Source of the DNA: CAYSIX01 sp964431205
GTDB taxonomy: Bacteria; Planctomycetota; Phycisphaerae; Phycisphaerales; Phycisphaeraceae
NCBI GenBank assembly: GCA_964431205.1
Contig: CAYSIX010000236.1
Location: 1-5,956 of the forward strand
Length of the DNA stretch: 5,956 nucleotides
Direction: 5' to 3'
Position numbers and translations under genes: made by a program
Shown: piece after piece, positions 1-5,696 of the stretch
Position numbering within the stretch: the first letter of the stretch is position 1
Layout of the letters: each line of letters starts with the position of its first letter
The notes under the pieces: model-generated
The model's database searches: none
What the model was told of the DNA's origin: nothing
What the model saw: only the letters and a program-made list of their open reading frames with translations

Positions 1-790
1 CGGGGGCCGATCGCGCGGACGTCTTGCTTCCCGCGCGGCGCGCGAGCTCTTCGGGAATCTCCACGCCGTAATCCGTCTTCGCGGAGTGGATGACGCCCTT
101 GAGGATGTGCTCGGAGCGGTCGCCGCGGTTGGCTCGGGCGCCGTGCTCATCGATCTCGTAGCGGGGCGAGAGGGGCGACGAGAGTCCCACGAACCGCGTG
201 AGCCGATCGAGCGCTTCATCGGTTCGGTGCGTCAGATCGTGATAGTCGACGAAGAAGGCGTGGCTGGTCGGCACGGCCGCGGCGTACTCGGTCAGGCGAC
301 GGAGGCGAGCCTGGTAGTAATCGGTCGCCAGGTCCGGTCGCTGATACACGGGGAGGCGTTGCAGCCGTGTGACCATGCTGCGGATGCTCGAGTCCGGCTC
401 GCGAATCAAGAAGATGCAGCGCGCGCCGATGCGGCGGAGCACGTCGGCGTCGGGCAGCAGGCGATCGTGCAGGATCTTGTCGAGCAGGAACCGGGCGCGG
501 TAAAGCTTGTCCGCGTCGTGCCAGCGGAGCCAGATGGCCAGGTCCTCAAGCCGACGCTCGGTGCTGTAGACGCGGTGGAGTTCGCCGTTGCCGCAGACCT
601 CGGGGTGCGAGCAGAGCACGCGGGTGAGCATGGACGAACCCGAGCGCATGTGTCCGAGGATGAAGACGATCTGCCGGTCACGGAGTAGGCGGCGACGGGC
701 GTGGATCGGCCGGTAGGCGTGGAGCAACCACTCCCGGACGACGCGTGCCGGCGGCCGCAGCAGGCGGAACGAGTGCGGGCGAGCCATCAT
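1..790 (-). CDS. Sulfotransferase family protein, 3' end cut off by the window edge
   Basis: The reading frame is open from an ATG-ATG pair (790 and 787) to the left edge, giving 263 residues without a stop. Residues 42-54 (VFILGHMRSGSSM) match the 5'-phosphosulfate-binding loop of PAPS-dependent sulfotransferases. FLIREP at 127-132, with Arg130 and Ser138 eight residues later, matches the 3'-phosphate-binding motif. Such enzymes move sulfate from PAPS to a hydroxyl or amino group, often on a glycan. The family usually runs near 300 residues, so only a short C-terminal part should be missing. The N-terminal 40 residues are basic and show no signal peptide, so a cytoplasmic or peripheral location is likely. 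An in-frame TGA shortly upstream limits the start to 790 or 787; no good Shine-Dalgarno site is visible. It lies 69 bases downstream of the epimerase gene on the same strand, so co-transcription is plausible. The acceptor cannot be told from sequence. Confidence 0.85.
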   Translation of the reverse strand, partial: MMARPHSFRLLRPPARVVREWLLHAYRPIHARRRLLRDRQIVFILGHMRSGSSMLTRVLCSHPEVCGNGELHRVYSTERRLEDLAIWLRWHDADKLYRARFLLDKILHDRLLPDADVLRRIGARCIFLIREPDSSIRSMVTRLQRLPVYQRPDLATDYYQARLRRLTEYAAAVPTSHAFFVDYHDLTHRTDEALDRLTRFVGLSSPLSPRYEIDEHGARANRGDRSEHILKGVIHSAKTDYGVEIPEELARRAGSKTSARSAP

Positions 791-859
791 CTTGCGACAC
801 CGGGTTCATTCATGCCCGTCTGCTCGGCCGCGGCGTGGCGAACCTGGCGGGTGGCCGGA

Positions 860-1870
860 TCACTTCGCCGCCGCGGCGCCCGCCTTGCCGTACTTGGCCG
901 TGTACTCGTCATAGATCCACGCGTAGGTCTTTTCCATGCCCTCGCGCAGGCGGATACCCGGCGCCCAGCCGAGTCTTTCCTTGATCAGCGTGTTGTCGCT
1001 GTTGCGGCCGTTGACGCCCTTGGGCGCGTCGAGCTTGTACGACCGCTCGAGCTTGATCCCGGCGATGTCCTCGACGATGTCCACCAGCCCGTTGATGGTC
1101 ACCAGCTCATCCGACCCGAGGTTCAGCGGCTCGGTGCAGTCGCTGTGCGTGATCTTGTCGATGCCGGCCAGGCAGTCGTCGATGTACATGAAGCTGCGGG
1201 TCTGCTTGCCATCGCCCCAGATCTCAATCTGGTGGTCGCCGGTGAGCTTGGCCTCGATGACCTTGCGGCAGATGGCGGCGGGGGCCTTCTCGCGGCCGCC
1301 CTCCCACGTGCCGTGCGGGCCGTACACGTTGTGGAACCGTGCGACCCGCGTCTGCAGGCCGTAGTCCTCTCGGAAGTGCCGGCACATCCGCTCGGTGAAC
1401 AGCTTCTCCCACCCGTAGCCGTCCTCGGGCATCGCGGGGTAGGCGTCCGACTCCTTCAGCGGGACCACGTCTTCGCTCTTCTGCTTGTCGGCGTTGTAGA
1501 CGCACGCCGAGCTGGAGTAGAAGAACCGCTCGACGGTGCCGGCTTCCTTGGCGGCCACGAGCACGTGCGTGCTGATCAGCACCGAGAGCATGCACTCGGC
1601 CTTGTGCGTCTCGATAAAGCCCATGCCCCCCATGTCCGCCGCGAGATTATAAACCTCCCACGCCCCGTCGCAGACCCGACGGCAGTTCTCCAGCAGCTTC
1701 AGGTCCGCCACGACGTTCTCCACGTCGTCGAAGACCTGATACCAGTCGTCCAGCGGCTTGATGTCCACCGAGCGGATGTTCGTGAAACCCCGCCGGCGCA
1801 GGTCCGCCACCAGGTGCCCGCCGATAAAACCGCCGCCCCCGGTCACAACAATGAGCTTGTCCTTCATCAT
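860..1870 (-). CDS. gme: GDP-mannose 3,5-epimerase (extended SDR family)
   Basis: This 336-residue protein belongs to the extended short-chain dehydrogenase/reductase family and closely resembles plant GDP-mannose 3,5-epimerase, which converts GDP-D-mannose to GDP-L-galactose with GDP-L-gulose as a side product. The NAD-binding GxxGxxG is at Gly11, Gly14 and Gly17. NLAADMGGMGFI (75-86) is highly characteristic of this enzyme. The SSSACVY block holds Ser121 and Cys123, YGWEK supplies Tyr152 and Lys156, and GGREKAPAA supplies Lys195. The spacings Cys to Tyr (29) and Cys to Lys (72) equal those I recall for the Arabidopsis enzyme (Cys145, Tyr174, Lys217), so the acid/base pair for double epimerisation appears intact. 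GRNSDN (288-293) and LGWAP (300-304) are further hallmarks. The tail is alanine-rich. The ATG at 1867 sits 6 bases from GGGAGG and may be the true start rather than 1870. The enzyme is cytosolic and should supply a sugar donor to the neighbouring glycosyltransferases. Confidence 0.92.
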   Translation of the reverse strand: MMKDKLIVVTGGGGFIGGHLVADLRRRGFTNIRSVDIKPLDDWYQVFDDVENVVADLKLLENCRRVCDGAWEVYNLAADMGGMGFIETHKAECMLSVLISTHVLVAAKEAGTVERFFYSSSACVYNADKQKSEDVVPLKESDAYPAMPEDGYGWEKLFTERMCRHFREDYGLQTRVARFHNVYGPHGTWEGGREKAPAAICRKVIEAKLTGDHQIEIWGDGKQTRSFMYIDDCLAGIDKITHSDCTEPLNLGSDELVTINGLVDIVEDIAGIKLERSYKLDAPKGVNGRNSDNTLIKERLGWAPGIRLREGMEKTYAWIYDEYTAKYGKAGAAAAK

Positions 1871-1873
1871 GGG

Positions 1874-1879
1874 CCTCCC
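1874..1879 (-). promoter_or_regulatory. Ribosome binding site of the epimerase gene
   Basis: GGGAGG on the minus strand is the clearest Shine-Dalgarno sequence in the window. It lies 3 bases before the ATG at 1870 and 6 bases before the ATG at 1867. The spacing favours the second ATG as the start, which would shorten the protein by one methionine. Confidence 0.6.
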
Positions 1880-1889
1880 AAATCAATGC

Positions 1890-1904
1890 CCGACCCGGGG
1901 TCGG
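1890..1904. repeat. Near-perfect palindrome in the epimerase leader
   Basis: CCGACCC (1890-1896) and GGGTCGG (1898-1904) are exact inverted arms of 7 bases around a single G. The site lies 11 bases upstream of the Shine-Dalgarno sequence and about 20 bases from the start codon. It could be an operator for a dimeric repressor, or, as RNA, a tight GC hairpin close to the ribosome binding site. A 7-base arm can arise by chance in GC-rich DNA, so function is not shown. Confidence 0.45.
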
Positions 1905-2152
1905 ACCGGGGGTTCTCCAGAGCTTCACTCTAGCATATCGGCGTCACGCCGCCCCGTGCTGAGCCGCAGGTGAGTGGCGATCTGATCACGCCTCACGACG
2001 GTCGTTCGTACCGACCGGCGATCGAGCCGCACCGCCCGCGCGGGATTGCTCTGACTTCGGATTGACACGATCTCCTGTCCGATTCATCCTCCTGTTGACC
2101 GGCCGGGGCACTGCTGGTGTATACGTCCGACTGGCATTGTTGGTGCGCGCCG

Positions 2153-2173
2153 GATCAGAGTTTTTCTCTGATC
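2153..2173. repeat. Perfect 8-bp hairpin with a T5/A5 loop downstream of the GT2 gene
   Basis: GATCAGAG (2153-2160) and CTCTGATC (2166-2173) are exact inverted repeats around TTTTT. The hairpin begins 36 bases after the stop codon of the GT2 gene, in its 3' untranslated region. It could end or stabilise that transcript. It is not a classical intrinsic terminator, because no T-run follows the stem on either strand and the stem is only half GC. A protein-binding site is the alternative. Confidence 0.5.
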
Positions 2174-2209
2174 GCATTTCCGTCGGCCGGCGCGGGGAGA
2201 CGTGATCCT

Positions 2210-3259
2210 TCAAGGCCCGGCCGGCCCGCCCACGCACCGCTCAAAGGCTTGCTGATATTGCGCCGTCAGGCGATCCGGCGGGGCGTCAAGCAATTCATCG
2301 AGGCAGCGGGAGGCCCGGCGGATGCCCGTGAGCCGTTCGCGGCCGAAGCGGCTGTATGCCCGCAGCGCGTAGTCGAGCACCATCAGCCGCACGTACGGCC
2401 GGATGGCGTCGCGCGCCGGGTGGCCCGGCTCGGTGTGCCGGCAGGTGATGTAGGCCATGTTCAGGACCTGGGTGACACCCAGCTCGACGCCGCGGCCGCG
2501 CTTCCCGCCGGCGCGGTGGTGGTACACATGCGCCGCCTCCGTCTCCAGGAGGAGCCAGCCGTCTCGCAGCAGCGCGAGCGAGGCGTCGAAGTCGTCGAGC
2601 CCCCGGCCGCGCGCCAGCCCCTCGTTGAACCCGTGACGGCGGATCGCCTCGGTGCGAAAGCTCATGCGAAACCCGATCAGCACGGGCACCGGCGTGGCCC
2701 GTACCTCTTCGAGCCAGTCCGGCTTCGGGATTCGCTCGAGCATGGCCGTTCCCGCGACACGCAGCGGCGGTGCGGCCAGGCGGCGCATCAGTCGTACCTT
2801 GAGGTTCGCGAACCGGTAGATGAGGCGCTCGGCGAGCGTCGCCTGACGGGCCGCCCGGGCGGCGTCGGTCGTCAGCACCGCCGGGGGCGTGCGCGTCTCG
2901 GCCATCGCCACCCCGCCGACCACTCCCTCGCGATCACGCTCATACACCCGCAACACCCCCTCCGCCGCCCCGTCCAGCCAGACCGAGTCGTCGTCCGGGA
3001 TCATCACGATCGGCGCCTTGACGTGCCGCAGCCCCTCGTTCCGCTGCGCCGTCATCCACGGGCGGAAGGACAGGACCACCGCCTCCGTCCGTGTCCCGTC
3101 GCAGGCCCGTCGCACCGTCTTGGCCACGGCTTCGTGATCGTCGCTGGCGTCCACAACGATCAACCGTCGCGGTGGGTGGCTCTGGCCCACGAACGACGGG
3201 ATGCTGAACTCGAGCATCCGCAGGCGATTCCGCGTGACCACCACGACGTCGTAATCCAT
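2210..3259 (-). CDS. GT2-type (GT-A fold) glycosyltransferase
   Basis: The 349-residue product has the GT-A layout of family 2 glycosyltransferases. It opens with VVVVTRNR (5-12), the nucleotide-binding first strand. LIVVDASDD (33-41) follows as the second strand, then PDDDS (88-92), whose DDD (89-91) is the DXD-type metal and nucleotide-sugar site. GLDDFD (220-225) matches the position of the acidic catalytic-base motif, and HVYHH (244-248) resembles the C-terminal histidine motif of many members. The C-terminal third is mostly helical with no clear membrane segment, so the enzyme is probably cytosolic or membrane-peripheral. It should transfer a sugar from a nucleotide donor to a growing, probably lipid-linked, glycan; donor and linkage cannot be read from sequence. 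AGGA at 3274-3271 is 11 bases before the ATG, a loosely spaced Shine-Dalgarno site. It follows the second sulfotransferase gene by 130 bases and precedes the epimerase gene by 339. Confidence 0.88.
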   Translation of the reverse strand: MDYDVVVVTRNRLRMLEFSIPSFVGQSHPPRRLIVVDASDDHEAVAKTVRRACDGTRTEAVVLSFRPWMTAQRNEGLRHVKAPIVMIPDDDSVWLDGAAEGVLRVYERDREGVVGGVAMAETRTPPAVLTTDAARAARQATLAERLIYRFANLKVRLMRRLAAPPLRVAGTAMLERIPKPDWLEEVRATPVPVLIGFRMSFRTEAIRRHGFNEGLARGRGLDDFDASLALLRDGWLLLETEAAHVYHHRAGGKRGRGVELGVTQVLNMAYITCRHTEPGHPARDAIRPYVRLMVLDYALRAYSRFGRERLTGIRRASRCLDELLDAPPDRLTAQYQQAFERCVGGPAGP

Positions 3260-3389
3260 GCTCGATCAGGTCCTGCGGATTCGTGAGCGCCGGGACGACG
3301 CGCGTGGAGCCCGGCTTGGATCGAGTATATCGAGCGTTCAGGACGCCTGGTTGACCGCGCCGCGGCGAAGCCCGGTAAATCGCTCGGAT
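3260..3389 (-). promoter_or_regulatory. Candidate leader and -10 box upstream of the GT2 gene
   Basis: This 130-base gap separates the second sulfotransferase gene from the GT2 gene. On the minus strand TATACT (3329-3324) matches the -10 consensus at five of six positions and lies 64 bases before the GT2 start. No good -35 is seen at 16-18 bases. Between the box and the start codon, GCCGGG (3289-3294) and CCCGGC (3310-3315) form an inverted repeat with a 15-base loop. A promoter or attenuator is possible but weakly supported. Confidence 0.3.
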
Positions 3390-4385
3390 TCACCCGAACA
3401 ACCGGCGGCGCAGCCGTGAGCCCAGCGGCAGGCCGAACCGTCGGGCGAAGCGGACCTTGTCCGCCAGGTAGCGCAGCGGACCGATCACCACCAGCCACGC
3501 GGCGCGACACCGCGTCCCGAGGCCGATCGGCGTGCCGCGGTGAGGCGGATCGGGGTAGTAGCGGTCCACGATCGCGCGGTCCGCGATCATGTCGATCGCC
3601 GCGACCTCCGCCGCGTCGAGCTGTTGCGGGTAGCGGTACACGCGGCCGGCGCTGATCCCGTGGCCCGGTTCCACCACCCGGTACTTCGCCTCCGACGGGT
3701 TCACCAGCGGCAGGTCAAGCAGGGCGGGATCGTACGAGATCCCGAGGAACGCGCACAGCTCCCGGATGCTCGGTTCCTGCTCACGCACCAGGCGTTCGTA
3801 AGGCATGATCAGCACCCGATCGGGCTCGCGCCGTGCCAGCGACTCGGCCGCACGCGCCCCACGGTTCCACGCCACGGTCATGCCCACGATCCGCTCCTCC
3901 TTCGGCGCGCGACGCTTCTTCGACGCGCAGATGTCGTACGGGTTTCGCACCAGATACACGATCTGAGCCTCCGGCATGTCGCGGAGGATCTCATCCGCGT
4001 AGAAGATGTAGCTCGTGGCCTTCTGCGCCCAGAAGCGGTTGCCGGTCGCCTCGGTCAGGAAGCGCATCGCCTCACGGTACTGATTGAGCGGCGAGACGCC
4101 GGGGTGTGCCGCGGTCCATCGCAGCAGGTGCTCGCCGACGCGCCGCGTCAGTTCGGCGTCGGCGAGCTTGAGGTTCCGGCCGATCCAGCGTGCGGCTGCG
4201 TCCGGGTCGTTGAGCCGGTCGAGGCGCGACCGGTGCTCGAAGAACACCCCCTCGTCGGGGATGCAGAAGCAGCCGGGCACGCTCGCCAACAGGTGCGAGG
4301 CCAGCGTGTTGCCGCTGTGCTGACGCCCGCAGACGAAGACCGCCCGAACGTGCTGACCGGACTCAGCTTGCATGGAGCTGAGCAT
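3390..4385 (-). CDS. Sulfotransferase family protein (second, divergent copy)
   Basis: From the ATG at 4385 the product has 331 residues, a normal length for PAPS-dependent sulfotransferases. The 5'-phosphosulfate-binding loop is VFVCGRQHSGNTL (16-28) and the 3'-phosphate site is YLVRNPYDICAS (144-155), with Arg147 and Ser155 eight apart as in the family. QKATSY (121-126) lies in the usual acceptor-side region. The C-terminal 40 residues combine a hydrophobic stretch (AAWLVVIGPL, 295-304) with a very basic tail (RLRRR, 324-328), which might hold the enzyme at the membrane. The frame is open back to 4487, but the extra 34 residues are low-complexity Arg/Pro/Gly-rich and come before the first conserved strand, so 4385 or the ATG at 4373 is preferred. 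Neither has a clear Shine-Dalgarno site. The loop differs from that of the sulfotransferase at 1-790, so a different acceptor or position is likely. It is divergent from the GT4 gene and 130 bases upstream of the GT2 gene. Confidence 0.87.
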   Translation of the reverse strand: MLSSMQAESGQHVRAVFVCGRQHSGNTLASHLLASVPGCFCIPDEGVFFEHRSRLDRLNDPDAAARWIGRNLKLADAELTRRVGEHLLRWTAAHPGVSPLNQYREAMRFLTEATGNRFWAQKATSYIFYADEILRDMPEAQIVYLVRNPYDICASKKRRAPKEERIVGMTVAWNRGARAAESLARREPDRVLIMPYERLVREQEPSIRELCAFLGISYDPALLDLPLVNPSEAKYRVVEPGHGISAGRVYRYPQQLDAAEVAAIDMIADRAIVDRYYPDPPHRGTPIGLGTRCRAAWLVVIGPLRYLADKVRFARRFGLPLGSRLRRRLFG

Positions 4386-4464
4386 AGCGTGGTGGCGACG
4401 TGTCGGTGGCAACGCACGGAGGCCGCCGCGTAAACGTGACGGTCCGGCCTCGCCCGCCAAAGGT

Positions 4465-4494
4465 TTGCCGGGCCTTCGGTGTGTCACCTAAACT
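4465..4494 (+). promoter_or_regulatory. Weak candidate promoter for the GT4 gene
   Basis: TTGCCG (4465-4470) and TAAACT (4489-4494) each match the sigma-70 consensus at four of six positions and are 18 bases apart. They lie about 55 bases upstream of the GT4 start, inside the 162-base divergent region (4386-4547). No equally good pair was found for the minus-strand sulfotransferase. Matches of this quality are common by chance. Confidence 0.25.
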
Positions 4495-4547
4495 CGTCGC
4501 CTCGATCGACACCACGATCCGTTCAGGATCCGGCGACGTGCCAGCCC

Positions 4548-5696
4548 ATGCGAGTGCTTCACGCCATCCCGACCCTCGACCCGCGTGCGGGTGGCCCGCC
4601 GATCGCGCTGCGCGGGCTCGCCGCGGCCCAGGCCGAGACGGGCCTTGAGGTCACCGTCGTCTCCGGGCGTCGCGCCGATGGCGACGTGTCGCTCGCGGAC
4701 GAGCTGACGCGGCTGGGCGTGCACGTGCGCCTCATCGGGCCGGTGCGCGGGCCGACGCAGTGGCACCCCGACCTGCGCCGGGCGATGGACGAGGCGGTAC
4801 GGTCGGCCGAGATCGTTCACATCCACGCGCTGTGGGAAGAGACGCAGCATCAGGCGGCCAAGGCGGCACGACGACGGTCCAAGCCGTACATCTTCCGCCC
4901 GTGCGGTATGCTCGACCCCTGGTCGCTGGCTCAGAGCCGATGGCGTAAGCGGATCTACCTGGCGCTTCGGCTTCGGCGAGACCTCAACGGGGCGGTGGCG
5001 CTGCACTACACGAGCGACGAGGAGCGCGACCTGACCGCGCCGTTGCGCCTGAGCCCGCCGGCGATCGTCGAGCCCAACGGCCTGGACCTGAGCGAGTTCG
5101 AGACGCTGCCGGACCCGGGCTCGTTCCGTGCTCGGTTCGAACGGCTGGGCGACCGGCGGTTCGTGCTGTTCCTGAGCCGGGTACATCCGAAGAAGGGCCT
5201 GGACCTGCTCGTGCCGGCGTTCGCCGCGGCGGAGCTCGGGGACACGATGCTGGTCATCGCGGGCCCGGACAGCGACGGCTATGCGGAGCGCGTGCGCGCC
5301 ATGGCCGCCGAGCACGGCGTCGCCGACCGCGTGCTGTTCACCGGCATGCTGCACGGGCGGCAGCGGATCGAGGCGATGGTCGACGCCGACTTGTTTGCGC
5401 TGCCGAGCTACCAGGAGAACTTCGGGATCGTGGTGGCCGAGGCGCTGGCGACGGAGACGCCGGTGCTCATCTCGGATCAGGTCAACATCTACCGAGAGAT
5501 CGTGGAGGCGGGGGTGGGCGGCGTGGTGCCGACGCAAGTCGAACCGTTGACCGAGGCGCTTCGTCAATGGATGGGCGACGCGGAGCGGCGTGCGGCGGCG
5601 GGGCGACGCGCCCGCCCTTTCGTCTGGGAACGATACGACTGGAGCCGGATCGCCCGGCGGTGGGTCGAGCACTACCGCTCGCTCGCCGGCGCCTGA
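4548..5696 (+). CDS. GT4-type (GT-B fold) glycosyltransferase
   Basis: The 382-residue product is a typical group 1 glycosyltransferase. The N-terminal acceptor domain starts directly with MRVLHAIPTLDPRAGG; the GG loop (15-16) and HIHALW (91-96) are family features. The donor domain begins near residue 204 (RFVLFLSRVHPKKG), where Arg211 and Lys216 are the expected diphosphate-binding pair. FTGML follows at 264-268, and the EX7E motif is Glu290 to Glu298 in YQENFGIVVAEAL. No membrane segment is seen; these enzymes act on the inner face of the cytoplasmic membrane. It probably adds a hexose to a lipid-linked glycan intermediate. The frame is open back to an ATG at 4479, but those 23 residues are unlike the family, so 4548 is chosen; no good Shine-Dalgarno site is visible. 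It is the only plus-strand gene here, divergent from the second sulfotransferase and convergent with the membrane-protein gene, whose end it overlaps by 25 bases. Confidence 0.92.
   Translation: MRVLHAIPTLDPRAGGPPIALRGLAAAQAETGLEVTVVSGRRADGDVSLADELTRLGVHVRLIGPVRGPTQWHPDLRRAMDEAVRSAEIVHIHALWEETQHQAAKAARRRSKPYIFRPCGMLDPWSLAQSRWRKRIYLALRLRRDLNGAVALHYTSDEERDLTAPLRLSPPAIVEPNGLDLSEFETLPDPGSFRARFERLGDRRFVLFLSRVHPKKGLDLLVPAFAAAELGDTMLVIAGPDSDGYAERVRAMAAEHGVADRVLFTGMLHGRQRIEAMVDADLFALPSYQENFGIVVAEALATETPVLISDQVNIYREIVEAGVGGVVPTQVEPLTEALRQWMGDAERRAAAGRRARPFVWERYDWSRIARRWVEHYRSLAGA

Larger units (their letters stand above)
1871..2209. other. 339-base intergenic region between GT2 and epimerase genes
   Basis: No convincing gene is present. 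The region is less GC-rich than the coding DNA around it and carries two sharp inverted repeats (1890-1904 and 2153-2173) plus a weaker one, CGGTCG at 1999-2004 facing CGACCG at 2012-2017. A perfect TTGACA at 2062-2067 lies on the plus strand but has no good -10 box at normal spacing and no plus-strand gene to serve. On the minus strand, TATGCT at 1937-1932 could be a -10 box for the epimerase, with no matching -35. The length and structure suggest that the epimerase has its own promoter here, rather than depending on read-through from the GT2 gene. Confidence 0.5.

Noticed and set aside
86..688. Plus-strand 200-codon frame at the left end.
   Set aside because: It lies opposite the partial sulfotransferase, whose open frame runs to the window edge and has both cofactor motifs.
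701..1933. Long plus-strand open frame (410 codons) opposite the epimerase gene.
   Set aside because: It is the antisense shadow of a gene with intact family motifs; its translation is rich in Val, Leu, Arg and Asp repeats with no recognisable domain, as expected from GC-biased codons read backwards.
2062..2125. Plus-strand promoter pairs using TTGACA (2062-2067) or TTGACC (2095-2100) with TATACG (2120-2125).
   Set aside because: The first lacks a -10 box at normal spacing and the second needs a 19-base spacer; no plus-strand gene follows, so I do not call a promoter.
1986..2237. Minus-strand 83-codon frame in the large intergenic region.
   Set aside because: It would start inside the GT2 gene, has Arg/Asn/Pro-rich low-complexity content and no ribosome binding site, so it is not supported as a gene.
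2117..3286. Plus-strand open frame (389 codons) opposite the GT2 gene.
   Set aside because: The composition is Arg/Pro/His-rich with no motif, and the opposite strand carries a clear GT2 protein with a DDD site.
3540..4433. Plus-strand open frame (297 codons) opposite the second sulfotransferase.
   Set aside because: It is an antisense shadow; the minus strand has both PAPS-binding motifs.
4386..4487. N-terminal extension of the second sulfotransferase to the ATG at 4487.
   Set aside because: The extra 34 residues are low-complexity and unlike the family, and the conserved fold begins after the ATG at 4385.
4488..5672. Minus-strand open frame (394 codons) opposite the GT4 gene.
   Set aside because: It is an antisense shadow rich in Arg and His; the plus strand has the EX7E motif and the full GT4 layout.
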